Both the position numbers and the translations under genes were made by a program. Positions 24,238 to 35,829 of a stretch of 64,000 nt of DNA are shown in pieces (position 1 is the stretch's first letter; each line of letters begins with the position of its first letter). Source of the DNA: Schistocerca nitens (lineage: Eukaryota > Arthropoda > Insecta > Orthoptera > Acrididae); assembly GCF_023898315.1 (NCBI RefSeq), contig NC_064614.1:72986501-73050500 (forward strand), given 5' to 3'. Below the pieces are notes generated by a model that saw only the letters and a program-made list of their open reading frames with translations, ran no database searches and was not told the origin of the DNA.

Positions 24238-25102
24238 TGTAGTGGGACGTGAAATTGAAGCGTCCCCCATCCACCAGTGTCAGCCCAGTTTGCAGGTGAA
24301 TATAAGTTTAATTTACTGTTTTGTTTATGTATTTTTTGTAATATTTGTAATAGCTGTGAATTATCTAAAGTTTTGTATTTATTTTTTATGTTTCATGTAC
24401 GGAGAGGGCGGCGCAACGAACGGAGACCGCATCTTCGCTGCCGGGACCAGAGAGAAAATTGCTGGCCACTATACATCGCGGGTCGACAGCCAAAGAGCAA
24501 CAGAAGATCCTGAAACCGAGTTGTGCCGTGCTTCTAAAAATTAAATAATTGAGAATTTGTAATGTTTGTACAACAATGACGTCATAGAAAGTTTAATCAT
24601 GATGTAAATGTTCAGCCCTGTCTTGTCAAGGCTCAGGTTCACGTCTATATGTAGGAAGACAATAAACTAGTGGCTGCTACATAAGTTTAAATACGTGTTC
24701 CGAGGATTTATTTATGAAGAATTGTGTGAATGAATTAATAATATATTTGACGAGATTATTAATTTTTGACAACGTTCATCGCGAATTTGAATCTCGAAAG
24801 TTTATTCAATGTGGTTCTAATATTTATTAAATCAGATAACGTGCATTAACATAATATCTGAGGAGAAACAAACGACATCTAAACTGAAAAAGTTTGCGCA
24901 AGCCAATTGGACTGAGTGACGAAATTCTGCGCATACGACTCAAATGATGTTTTACAGTTTCGTTCAAGAACCGTTCTGAGACAATTTAAAAAGAATATAA
25001 ATAATTTTGAGGTGTGTTGTAACTGACGTAGGTGACGAAGTCTACACATGGTCATATGTCAAAAGAAAACCATTTATAAAAAACTTACGTCGTTACACTA
25101 CA
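24238..25102. mobile_element. Solo LTR (865 bp) inside the Tc1-like element
   Basis: The unit begins TGTAGTGG and ends CACTACA (TG...CA with short inverted ends) and is flanked by a 4-bp duplication GCAC at 24234-24237 and 25103-25106. Removing it rejoins the Tc1 sequence CGCGAGCAC-CCAGAAGTGCC. It contains an AATAAA at 24661-24666 and no long coding frame. A gypsy-like LTR is likely; the internal region is gone, as expected after LTR-LTR recombination. Orientation is uncertain. Confidence 0.8.
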
Positions 25103-26205
25103 GCACCCAGAAGTGCCACAACACGACGTGGTATGGACTCGAATAATGTCTGAAGTAGTGCCGGAGGTAATTGACACCATGAATCTTGTAGGGCTGTCCA
25201 TACTTCCGTAAGAGTACGATGGGGTGGAGGTCTATACTGAACAGCACGTTGCAAGACATCCCAGATATGCTCAATAATGTTCTTGTCTGGGGAGCTTGGT
25301 GGCCAGCGGAAGTGTTTCAACTCACAAGAGTGTTCCTGGATCTACTATGCAGCAATTCTGGACGTGTAGGGTGTTGCATTGTTCTGTTGGAATTGTTTAA
25401 GTCTGTCGGAATGCACAACAGGGATTAATGGATGTAGGTGATCAGACAGGGTGCTTACGAACGTGCCTGTCGGAGTCGTAGGTATACGTATCACAGTTCC
25501 ATATCACTCCAACAGCACACGCCCCACACCATTACAGAGCCTCCATCATCTTGAACAGTCCCCTGCTGACATGCAGGGTCCATGGATTCATGAGGTTGTC
25601 TCCATACCAGTGCACGTCCATCCGCTCGATACAATTTGAAACGTGACTCGTCCAACCAGGCAACATGATTCCAGTCATGAACGGTCCAATGTCGGTGTTG
25701 ACGCGTCCAGTCGAGGCATAAAGCTTTGTGTCATGCAGTCATCAAGGGTACACGAGTGCGCCTTCGGCTCTTTCGAAGTCCATATTGATGACGTTTCGTT
25801 GAATGGTTCGCACGCTGACACTTTTTGATGGCCGAGCACTGAAATCTGCAGCAATTTGACGGAGGGTTACACTTCTGTCACGTTGAACGATTCTTTTTAG
25901 TCGTCGTTGGTCCCGTTCTTGCACGATCTTTCCCCGGCCGCAGCGATGTAGGGGATTTGATGTTTTACCTGATTCGTGATATTCACGGTACACTCGTCAA
26001 ATAGTCGTACGGGATAATCCCCATTTCACCGCTACCTCGGAGAAGCTGCATCCCATCGCTTGTCAGCCGACTATAAATGCGCGTTCAAACTCACTTAAAT
26101 CTTGATAACCTACCACTGTAGCAGCAGTAATCAATCCAACAACTGCCCCAGACACTTGTCTTATACAGGCGTTGCCGACCGCATCACAATATTCTGCCTG
26201 TTACA

Positions 26206-26402
26206 AAAAAAAAAAAAAATGGTTCAAATGGCTCTGAGCACTATGGGACTCAACTGCTGAGGTCATTAGTCCCCTAGAACTTAGAACTATTTAAACCTAA
26301 CTAACCTAAGGACATCACAAACATCCATGCCCGAGGCAGGATTCGAACCTGCGACCGTAGCGGTCTTGCGGTTCCAGACTGCAGCGCCTTTAACCGCACG
26401 GT
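26206..26402 (-). mobile_element. tRNA-headed SINE (head variant 2) inside Tc1-like element
   Basis: Target-site duplication TGCCTGTTACA at 26195-26205 and 26403-26413, 11 bp and perfect. The head reads GTGCGGTTAAAGGCGCTGCAG on the minus strand, a variant also found at 43.6 kb. The tail on its own strand is a T run (A14 or so on the + strand). Confidence 0.96.
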
Positions 26403-26458
26403 TGCCTGTTACATATCTCTGTATTTGTCTATACTAGTTTCTTAGGCTCTTCAGTGTA

Positions 26459-26980
26459 ATTTATAACACTCCTTCCGCTGAACCGGTAATAATTTTTATG
26501 TACTATTCTATCTTTCAACAGCGGCCCTCCAAATGGCGCTTTTGTGGGTGGATTTTTTCTCTCTCACAAAACACTACATCTTTCAGGAATTCAGCTACGT
26601 GAATAAAAATATTTGGATTATAGCAAAGTCGATATGCAGTAAGGGCAGCTATTCAGTCTCTCTCAATACTGATTTCATAACTCTGGGCAACAAAAAAAAT
26701 TTTTTGAATGTTTAGAGCATTTCATGAGGCAACTCCTACTAATTTTTGGTTGAGAAAAACAAATATGACAATAAAATTTTTTCATTAGCTCTAGTTTCTA
26801 TGATATATACAAGGTGGAAGTATTACATTTTAACGGATTGAGAGAAAAGGATACATTCAAATTACATACATACTAACAACAATGAAAGTGCATTTGATTT
26901 TTTTAACTGGTAATTACATGCTAAGAGTTCTAAATTGCTGGAAAAATACTTCGCAGATGCTCGTGTCTGAAGAGAATCAT
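26459..26980. other. AT-rich, no recognised gene
   Basis: May contain the 3' untranslated part of the transposase-like gene read from 29.5 kb leftward, but nothing marks it. Confidence 0.4.
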
Positions 26981-26984
26981 GTGA

Positions 26985-29469
26985 TGGCCTATTGACTTCG
27001 TCGCCTTTCAGCTTGCCTCTTGTAATGGAGTTCCGCAGAATCCCTACACAAAGATCAACAGTAATCGGCAAGCATTACTTCATTCCAACGGCCCTGATAA
27101 CTTTGTTACATAAGAGAAATTTCCTGATGGAGTCTCTCACCTCTCCACAACTAGGAGGGAAAAAGTCTAGGTGGGAGTGGAGAAAATGGATCTTAAGGGA
27201 CATGTTGCATTCAAGGTTCTACATCTACATCTACATCCATACTCCGAAAGCCACCTGACGGTGTGTGGAGGAGGGTATTTTGAGTACCTCTATCGGTTCT
27301 CCCTTCTATTCCAGTCTCGTATTGTTCGTGGAAAGAAGGACTGTCGATATGCTTCTGTGTGGGCTCTAATGTCACTGATTTTACCCTCATGGTCTCTTCG
27401 CGAGATATACGTAGGAGGGAGCAATATACTGCTTGACTCTTCGGTGAAGGTATGTTCTCGAAACTTTAACAAAAAGCCCGTACCGAGCTACTGAGCGTCT
27501 CTCCTGCAGAGTCTTCCACCGGAGTTTATCTATCATCTCCGTAACGCTTTCACGATTACTAAATGATCATGTAAAGAAGCGCGCTGCTCTCCGTTGGATC
27601 TTCTCTATCTCTCGTATCAATCCTATCTGGTACGGATCCCACACTGCTGAGCAGTATTCAAGCAGTGGGCGAACAAGCGTACTGTAACCTACTTCATTTG
27701 TTTTCGGATTGCATTTCCTTAAGATTCTTCCAATGAATCTCAGTCTGGCATCTGCGTTACCGACGATCAACTTTATCTGATCATTCCATTTTAAATCACT
27801 CCTAATGCGTACTCCCAGATAATTTATGGAATTAACTGCTTCCAGTTGCTGACATGCTATTTTGTAGCTAAATGATAAGGGATCTATCTTTCTATGTATT
27901 CGCAGCACATTACACTTGTCTACATTGAGATTCAATTGCCATTCCCTGCACTATGCGTCAATTCGTAGCAGATCCTCCTGCATTTCAGTACAATTTTCCA
28001 TTGTTACAACCTCTCGATACACCACAGCATCATCTGCAAAAAGCCTCAGTGAACTTCCGATGTCATCCACAAGGTCATTTATGTATATTGTAATAGCAAC
28101 GGTCCTATGACACTCCCCTGCGGCACACCTGAAATCACTCTTACTTTGGAAGACTGCTCTCCATTGAGATTGACATGCAGTATTTTTACAGGAGCACTGT
28201 CGCCATATGCCTGTAGTTGTCATCTCTTTTGTTGCCTAAAAATCCATGAGCAACACCCTTGAAGACTTCCCAAGCTTCCTTTTCTTTCCTCTCCAAAACT
28301 TGGTCAAATGCGGGATCCTTTACAAGTTCTCTTATTTGTGGTCCGACAAAAATGACTTCCTTAACTTTTGCATCACTTAATTTCGAAAATTTCTCTCTTA
28401 TGTACTTAAAGGCCCGTCCGTCTCGTTTCATAGCTTTGACAAAGTTTTTCATGAATCCCAGCTTGATATGCAGTGGTGGAAGAAGAACGTCTTTTGGGTC
28501 CACAAGAGGCTTGGCCACAACATTTTCCTCGCTAGGGAGAAGATTTCTTGCAGGCCACTCTTCTTTAATATAATGCAATTTCCTATCTCTACTGGCCCAC
28601 ATATATAAGAAGCAGCAATGCTTTGTGTAACCCAGTTCCATTCCTAGGAGTATGGCAATGACTTTTAGATCACCACAGATTTTCCGTTTGTGTTCATGAT
28701 ATTTAATTGAGTCCAAGAGAGCTGTCATATTTGCATATGTATCCTTCATGTGAACAGCATGACCAACAGGAACAGATGAAAGAAGGTTCCCGCTGTGAAG
28801 TACCACAGCTTTCAAATGAAGCTTGGAGGAGTCTATGAATAGCCTCCATTCAGTTGGATCACATTCAAAGATTTCTTCAAGCCATTAATGTCGCAGCAAA
28901 CAACCAGATTATTTTTCTTCTCAAAAAATGGAAGCAGTTCCATATGACGCTTTCTGTACTGTGGGATTCTCATATCACTTTGGAGAAGATTCCATTGCTG
29001 TAGTCGAGACACAAGAATTTCTGTATTCTCCTTTGACAGGCCAAGGTCTCTATTGAGATCACTCAGTGCCGCTTGACTCAATCTGTATAGTTTATCATTT
29101 TTTCTCTCAAAATCAGGGTCATGGGATGTGGAAGACTTGTTCCACACTGTCTTCATTTTCTACTTCAAACACACAGTTTTTGGGTGGAGTAGGAACAGGT
29201 AAACTATTCGAATGTGGAATGGGGCGAATAGCAGATGGAAGATTCTGGTACTGAACTGTTCTTCTTTTCTTCATAGACAATTCTGTCTTCATAGGTGGAG
29301 TCAGGCAGAAATAGCAGTCATGTGTATGGTTTGTAGGCTCCAGCCAAATCATAGGCACAGCGAAAGCCATAGATCGTTTCTTCTTTTTCAGCCATTCTCG
29401 CAGTGTAACTGAACATGCGTTGCAACATATATGTGGAGCCCAAGACTTATCCTGGTCCCCTACTTTCAT
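26985..29469 (-). pseudogene. Transposase-like protein of an unrecognised repetitive family, split by a LINE
   Basis: Read on the minus strand, frames give in order: an N-terminal Cys/His segment (ICCNAC, later HTHDCYFC), a middle helical part (LYRLSQAALSDLNRDLGLSK), then FIDSSKLHLKAVVLHSGN, ICGDLKVIAILLGM with CCFLYMW, LLPPLHIKLGFMKNFVKAM, FVGPQIRELVKD and GFLGNKRDDNY. Beyond the LINE at 27219-28178 a C-terminal part follows (MSLKIHFLHSHLDFFP, then SCGEVRD). I remember this as a widespread arthropod protein family of unknown name. The order Asp...Asp...Cys/His...Glu hints at an RNase H-fold transposase, but that is inference. At least two frame breaks plus the insertion make it a pseudogene. 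Confidence 0.6.
27219..28178 (-). mobile_element. LINE 3' portion with RT (same family as 15.7 kb)
   Basis: The sequence closely follows the 15.7-kb LINE from the CTACATCTACATC tail to about 28178. Minus-strand frames give LRLFADDAVVYREV (intact FADD box), MNLNVDKCNVLRIHRKIDP, INYLGVRIRSDLKWN, LLEYCSAVWDPYQIG and the C-terminal LKFREHTFTEESSSILLPPTY. It is 5'-truncated just past the site that holds a SINE in the other copy, and it interrupts the transposase-like gene. Several frame breaks occur near 27560, 27945 and 28092. No clear target-site duplication was seen. Confidence 0.93.
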
Positions 29470-29977
29470 ACCCTACTTTCATACCGAAATAATACTGATA
29501 GGTAGTTTTTACAAGAGAAGTCAGATTGCGTTTCCGTGAGGAAAATGTTATTTCACCACAAATTTAACAATAGTTATTCACCATATTTACACATTTTCGT
29601 GGCATTGTTGCAAATTTTACTCTAAAAAAGCACTCGCGAACCAGACATTTTGCATTAATTTGAGTAGAAAGTACATCTACTTCACAGTCACAGCAACAGT
29701 ATCTATGTTTACGTCTTACAAACAGCTGAAGAGCATTTGTGTTTTGTTATTTGACAGGTGTGCCAACTCCCAAAAAAGAATTCCCCCAAATTTAAAATCT
29801 TCACTCTAAAAAATGAAATGTCACTTTATCTTCAAAACAAGAGCTAATCTGTCATTTTTATGATAATTTTTGAATTCAGCAGATGGAAATACTTGTAAAT
29901 TTACTATTTTAAGCCCGAAACCTTTAGCATTGTTGTCCAGTGTAATTAGAGTGAACATTGTCCTAAATATCACCGTC
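29470..29977. other. No recognised gene
   Basis: AT-rich and possibly the upstream part of the transposase-like element. No promoter is evident. Confidence 0.4.
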
Positions 29978-29988
29978 TTTTTCTTTCT

Positions 29989-30151
29989 CTGCCGGGTTCG
30001 ATTCCCGGCGGGGTCAGGAATTTTCTCTGCCTCGTGATGACTGGATGTTGTGTGCTGTCCTTAGGTTATTAGGTTTAAGTAGTTCTAAGTTCTAGGGGAC
30101 TGATGACCATAGATGTTAAGTCCCATAGTGCTCAGAGCCATTTAAACCATT
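29989..30151 (+). mobile_element. SINE, Gly-type head, 5' truncated
   Basis: Starts inside the head at GCCGGGTTCGATTCCCGG and runs to the shared body and T-rich tail. Flanked by TTTTTCTTTCT at 29978-29988 and 30152-30162. Confidence 0.92.
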
Positions 30152-30162
30152 TTTTTCTTTCT

Positions 30163-30610
30163 ATGAATTCACACAAACGATATAAATAACAGAAACGTGC
30201 ACCTTCAGGATACCGTTCCACTCGTCTGTGGGTTATGTCACGAGGAACAGATGTGTGATTAAGCTCTTTGATAATTTGACTCCATATGCTAGTAGAAGGT
30301 AATTTTGTGGCCTTAATCTTCGTTCCAAAACATGTGAAGTTATAATTTAGAGTTGCAAAAGACGAATATGAGCTGCTTTCGAAAATAAAAAACCTGTTGA
30401 TAATGTCGGACTGCCATCCTCAGTTAATCTGAATGATAAATAGTGAGCCCTTATAACACAGCCTCAGACGTTTTGTAGTCTCTGTGCCGCGTATTTAGTG
30501 GCATCTAGGTGTTGTCGCTGCGACTTGAACATTCAATCTGGTTCACAATCTGTGTTGTAAAGTAAGCAATCCTTAGCACGTGGGCATGTGTGAATACAGA
30601 GTGAGGACGG
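30163..30610. other. No recognised gene
   Basis: No supported feature. Confidence 0.4.
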
Positions 30611-31780
30611 ATATCTTCCATTTACAGAATCGATGAACCACTCCGTCTCTCTGACGTCAGGGACTGATGGATTTTATGCTGCTGCTTCGAAATGGTTCGA
30701 TTTCTCTGCCGTTTTGAGTACAGTGGAACTTTTTTTTTTTTTTTTACCTGTTGAGCGTACGTGCAATGAGAAAACACTGACTCGAAGAATGGAGATGAAG
30801 ATATCTGCGGATAAGGCTGAAAAGATGCTTCCTAAGCTTTATGTTGACCAACTATTAGTGACAGAACGTGCATAAAATGCTTTCAGCGTTTCAAGAACAG
30901 TGATTCTGACGTCCAAGACTCGGCAGTGGAAGAGAAGTTTTCGAATATTCAGAACTGCAAGCATTACTTAACAACGGCGCGTACGAATTGCAGCAGGCAT
31001 TATCACAGTCGTTAGAAGAAAGTGAGCAAGCCGTTTTCAGTAGACTGAAAGCTATGGAACTGATACAGAAGTAAGGGCATTGGGCGCTCTACGAGCTGAA
31101 GCCGAGAAATGTTGAGCGACGTTTGTTTGCTTCTGAGAAACTGCTTGCTACGGAAAGAATGTCAACATCCTGTTTACAATTGCGGACGTAAAATGGGTTC
31201 TTACGATAATCCCAAGCGGAAGAAATCTTGAGATATCCCGGCCATTTTTCCTCATCATCTACCAAACCGAATATTCACGGCTCGAGGGTCATGCTCTGTA
31301 TTTGGTGGAACCAGCTCGGCGTAGTGTATTATGAGCTACTGAAACTGGCGGAAACAATCACAGTATATCATTATCGAAAACGGTTGATGTTTGTGAGCCA
31401 AACACTGAAAGACAAATGGCCACAATACAGTGTTAGACGTCAAAATATCATTTTGCTGCATGACGATGCTCGATCCGGTGTTGCAAGACCCATCAAAATG
31501 TACTGGGAAACGTTGAAACTGGAAGTCCTACCGCACTCGCCTTATTCTCCTCATATTGCTACCTGTGACAACAAGTTACTTCGATCAATGGCACACTGCC
31601 TGGCTTACAAGCACTTCTGATCATTTGAACAAGTGCAAAATTAGATCTATTCATGGATCTCCTCAAACGATGCCTTGCTCTTTCGCCTTGGGATTTGTAT
31701 GATGCTCGGAAGATGGAATAAAGCAATAGCTAGTGATGGCCAGTACTTTGAATCGTAACTTGTTTGTAAGTTTTTCACAG
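30611..31780 (+). mobile_element. Mos1-like mariner transposase remnant
   Basis: Frames in order match mariner transposase: ADKAEKMLPKLYVDQ and FQRFKNSDSDV (N-terminal helix-turn-helix), DNPKRKKS, KPNIHGSRVMLCIWWNQLGVVYYELLK, HDDARSGVARPIK (second Asp) and LPHSPYSPHIATCDNK (third Asp, DD34D spacing). SDGQYFES near 31733-31752 is the usual C-terminus. Where relatives read HDNARPHVAKP and SPDIAPSDYH, this copy has lost the Asn-Ala-Arg-Pro-His core. Many stops and frameshifts lie upstream of 31230. Terminal repeats were not located. Confidence 0.85.
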
Positions 31781-31884
31781 TAATGCCACGACGGGAATAA
31801 AGTTATGGGCCTATCAAGTAAACTGTTCATAATTTCAAAAACAACAGCCATAACTCTTAATAGATTTATCCCACTGTGAAACAA

Positions 31885-32100
31885 GTTGGTCAGTGCCTTA
31901 ATGGAAAAATGTTTTCGGTGGCCTACGGTATCATGATTGTAATAAGGAGTTTACCTCTTCGTCCAAAGCAAATCGGCGGCCACTAATGTCTTCTTTCAGA
32001 GCTCCAAAAATCTTAAAATCGCGAGGTGACAAATCGGGATCTATGGAGGGTGTGTGAGGGCTTCCCAAGGAAACTTCTGCAGTGTAGTCATAACAAGCTT
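31885..32100 (-). pseudogene. Mariner transposase C-terminal fragment
   Basis: The minus-strand translation includes DPDLSPRDFKIFGALKEDI and SGRRFALDEEV, the third catalytic Asp region and the helix after it in a different mariner lineage from the one just upstream. Only about 70 residues remain. Confidence 0.65.
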
Positions 32101-32206
32101 GGCAGCTTGTTAAAAGTTGTTATTGCGATTACTTTTGAAATAATAAAGTCTGATTTTTTCCCCATATGTCTCGTTTCCCGGTGCCCATAGATGTGTGTAT
32201 ATACAG

Positions 32207-32781
32207 GGTGAATCTGTGATGATGTTACAAATTTTTCAAGATAATGGAAAAGGATACATGTTTCAGTTTCAGTAAGGATCCCTGTAACGGAAACGAATAA
32301 GTCGAAAATTATAAGCGAATACCGTTCTGATACCACTGACAGGGGAATACATATACTGGTAGACTGTAGGGTAGGCAACTTTCAGAGGAGGTAGTATGGA
32401 CCAAAACAGGAAAAAATATCTAGTAAACAAGAGCTCTAAAAAGCATACCTTAAGAGCTACGTGCACTTGTTCTAGTGAGAAGATGTGTTTCACAGTAGTG
32501 AAGATGAACAAGTGTTCATATCTCCTCAGGTATGCATTTTAGAGCACATGTTTACTGCAAATTTTTTCCTTGTATTGGTCCATATTATCACTCTCAAATT
32601 TACCCACCCTACAATGCTAGCAACAACAGTACCAGTACAATATTCCATTGTCAGAGATATCAGAACGGTTTTCGCTTCCTACATTAGACTGATTCGTTTC
32701 CAGTACAGGGACCTTTAGCTCAGATTGATAGATTTATTGCTCTCCATTATCCTATAATATTTGTAACAGTCTCACAGAATC
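32207..32781. repeat. 575-bp imperfect palindrome (foldback element)
   Basis: Two arms of about 280 bp lie in inverted order around 32490-32500 (TTCACAGTAGTGAA). Matching words: GAATCTGTGA and TGTTACAAAT (left end) against the reverse complement of TTGTAACAGTCTCACAGAATC (right end); GGAAACGAAT, ACCGTTCTGATA and ATGGACCAA inside. Identity is perhaps 70-75 percent with small indels. No open frame crosses it. It could be a MITE or a fused inverted dimer. Confidence 0.88.
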
Positions 32782-32784
32782 ATA

Positions 32785-33503
32785 TTTGCTTACATTTACA
32801 GGCGCTGCCTCTGTAGAATCGTTGGATAACGTTTCCCTACATGTTTTCCTATATAAAGCTTGATCTACTAAGTCCCCTCTACAACCTCTAGAACCGTGTA
32901 ACACGAACTGTGAAAAAGCTTGTATATCTAGGAAATAATCGAGGATGTTGGTCGTGAGACCCACCAGTTTCGGAATGCAAACAACCCGTCTCCATCTCTG
33001 TGGTCATTGCAGTTCGTTAATTTAGGAGCCAACTATCCTGTAAGAGTGGCAGGAAGCTTATTTCTTCTCCTCCTGATAACGGTAGCTACAGTCCATTACT
33101 TCTTTAACTTGCAGATCCCTCTTCATTTTAGTTGTCTTCACTTAATGACAAGTAGACCTATTACGCCGAAGTGCTCTTACAGGGCGTCGCAGTCGGGAGT
33201 TACGGCGATGAATAAGAAATCCTCCTCGACGCCTGTTTCTATTCCTTTACCCCACTCAAGCGACTATCCCCGCGTGGCTTTGTCTGCGACGCTGGGTATC
33301 GCCTGCCGCTCTGCAAACCCCATGTTAAAATGGTCTCATTTACGCGGGTGGCCTAATTTGCATGACAATGGAGCAAGTGCAACGGTTTGTAGTGAAAATT
33401 GAACTTTCTGTGTTGCTACGTTTCTTAAAGGTAACAAATCGTCAACTAAAAAAAGATTCAAGAAGACAAACGATACGTTAAGACTAGTGAAACCCAGGCC
33501 TCT
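32785..33503. other. No recognised gene
   Basis: The 33007-33402 frame starts with a hydrophobic stretch (VAGSLFLLLLITVATVHYFF) but has no recognisable domain, Kozak context or splice partner. Chance cannot be excluded. Confidence 0.35.
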
Positions 33504-33505
33504 AC

Positions 33506-35337
33506 AGGGTGGTCCACTGGTAGTGACTGGGCCAAACATCTCACAAAATAAACATCAAACGAAAAAACTACAAAGAACAAAACTCGACTAGCTTGAAGGG
33601 GGAAACCAGATGGCGCTATGGTTGGCCCGCTAGATGGCGCTGCCATAGGTCAAACGGATATCAACTGCGTTTCTTTTTAAATAGGAACCCTCATCCTTTA
33701 TTACATATTCGTGTAGTACTTAAAGAAATATGAATGTTTTAGTTGGACCACTTTTTTCGCTTTGTGATAAATGTCGCTGTAATAGTCACAAACGTATAGG
33801 TACGTGGTATCACGTAACATTCCGCCAGTGCGGTCGGTATTTGCTTCGTGATACATTACCCGTCTTAAAATCGACCGTTTACCAATTGCGCAAGGTCGAT
33901 ATCGAGTTGACGAAAATGCCGAACGGGCGTGTGCTATGTATGCTGCTCTGTATCCTGGACAATATCATCCTAGTATCCGGAACGTGCGCCGAATAGTTAC
34001 GTTATTTAAGGAAACAGCAAGTGTTCTGCCACATGTGAAATGTCAACCACGACATGCAACAAATGATGATGCCCAAGTAGGTGTTTTAGCTGCTGTCGCG
34101 GCTAATCCGCACATCAGTAGCAGAAAAATTGTGAGAGAATCGGGAATCTCAAAAACGTCGGTGTTGAGAATGCTACATCAACATCGATTGCATCCGTATG
34201 ATATTCCTATGCACCCGGAATTGCACGGCGACGACTTTGAACGTCATGTATAGTTCTGCCACTGGGCACAAGAGAAATTGCGGGACACCGACAGATTTTT
34301 TGCACGCGATCTATTTAGCGACGAAGCGTCATTCACCAATAGCGGTAACGTAAACCGGCATAATGTGCACTATTGGGCAACGGAAAATCCACGATGGCTG
34401 CGACAAGTGGTACATCAGCGACCTTGGCGGGTTAATGTATGGTACGTCATTATGGGAGGAAGGATAATTGCCCCCATTTTATCGATGGCAATCTAAATGG
34501 TGCAATGTATGCTGATTTCCTACGTAATGTTCTACCGATGTTACTGCAAGATGTTTCACTGCATGACAGAATGACGATGTACTTGTAACATGATGGACGT
34601 CCAGCACATAGCTCGCGTGCGGTTGAAGCGGTACTGAATAAAACATTTCATGACAGGTGGATTGATCGTCGAAGCACTATACCATGCCCCGCACGTTCAC
34701 CGGATCTGACGTCCTCGTGATCCACCGACTACGCCTGACAACATGCGTCAGCCCACTGTCAATGCTTGTGCAAACATTACGGAAGGCGAACTACTCGCTG
34801 TTGAGAGGAATGTCGTTACAATTATTGCCAAATGCATTGAGGTTGACGGATATCATTTTGAGCATTTATTGCTTTAATGTGGTATTTACAGGTAATTGCG
34901 CTATAGCATTCTCAGAAATGATAAGTTCACAAAGGTACATCTATCACATTGGAACAACCGAAATAAAATTTTCAAACGTACCTACGTTCTGTATATTAAT
35001 TTAAAAAACCTACCTGGTGCCAACTGTTCGTCTAAAATTGTGAGCCATATGTTTGTGACTATTACAGCGCCATCTATCACAATGCGAAAAAAGTGGTCCA
35101 ACTAAAACATTCAAATTTCTTTACGTACTACACGAATAAGTAATAAAAATGGGGGTTCCTATTTAAAAGAAACGCAGTTGACATTAGTTTGACCTATGGC
35201 ATTGCCATCTAGAGGGCCAACCATAGCGTCATCTGGTTTCCCACTTCAAGCTAGACAAGTTCCGTTCTTTGTAGTTTTTTCGTTTGACGCTTATTTCGTG
35301 AGGTATTTGGCCCAGTCACGATCAATGTACCACCCTG
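33506..35337 (+). mobile_element. Complete mariner-like transposon with ~260-bp TIRs (copy 1)
   Basis: The ends CAGGGTGGTCCACTGG and the reverse complement of TCAATGTACCACCCTG are flanked by TA (33504-33505 and 35338-35339). The inverted repeats extend inward about 260 bp, to TTAGTTGGACCACTTTTTTC near 33740-33765 and its complement near 35077-35100. The transposase frame near 33936 reads YAALYPGQYHPSIRNVRRIV and VAANPHISSRKIVRESGISKTSVLRML (N-terminal helix-turn-helix pair), FSDEASFTNSGNVNRHN (first Asp), a stop inside the second-Asp motif (34585-34600, LxHDGRPAHS) and CPARSPDLT (third). An in-frame TAG at 34252-34254 and frameshifts make it inactive. Length is 1832 bp. Confidence 0.95.
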
Positions 35338-35339
35338 TA

Positions 35340-35829
35340 TATTGTGCGCCGAATGGTCAGCAGAAAAGGTAGCAACGCTGGTGCGTCCCGACGAAGGGAG
35401 TAGAAATTATAACAGACATCGAGAGAATCCAGAAACGTAACAAGTCTGTATATTTCTTATGAAAAGTGAAACACAAATGCTTGGCGAACTTAATTGAGAA
35501 ATATTGTAAAAAATATAGTGTAATCCTCGTAGAAGCGCTGTTGGCAAAATTTCTATGACATGCACTCAAAGCAATATCTTGGCCCATTATTTAGTCACCA
35601 TCGTATACAATATTTGATCAGAGGTTTCCTGAAGGGAACTGTCCGCTAGATGTCACGAATGTGGACAAGCCAGCATAAAAGAGGCAATGTGTATTTCATT
35701 GACAGTAGACATATGGATTTAGTATCCTACTCTTATTGTGCTTAAGAAAACAGTAAACGTGGAAACATATGAAAATTTTACACAGCATTGTGGATTGAGT
35801 ACAGCAGAGGAGTAGTTCGGAGATGATGA
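35340..35829. other. No recognised gene; may hold 5' part of the Tc1 remnant
   Basis: Immediately upstream of a Tc1 second-Asp motif (CHHDNASFH), so some of it probably derives from the same transposase, but no alignable motif remains. Confidence 0.35.

Larger units (their letters stand above)
24177..26456 (-). mobile_element. Tc1-like transposon carrying a solo LTR and a SINE
   Basis: The left end (CTGAAGAGCCAAAGAAGC at 24179) and the right end (reverse complement of CACTGAAGAGCCTAAGAAAC at 26437-26456) form terminal inverted repeats with TA flanks. Minus-strand frames give an N-terminal part (YREYHESGKTSNPLHRCGRG, then VTLRQIAADFS) and a C-terminal part (FRWPPSSPDKNIIEHIWDVL, with Lys where Leu is usual, Glu kept). 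The usual Tc1 ending SIPRRVVALL follows. Subtracting the two insertions leaves about 1.2 kb, the normal size. Frame breaks in the middle make it inactive. Confidence 0.88.

Noticed and set aside
24242-24544. 100-residue open frame with hydrophobic start
   Set aside because: Lies wholly inside the solo LTR and has no known motif.
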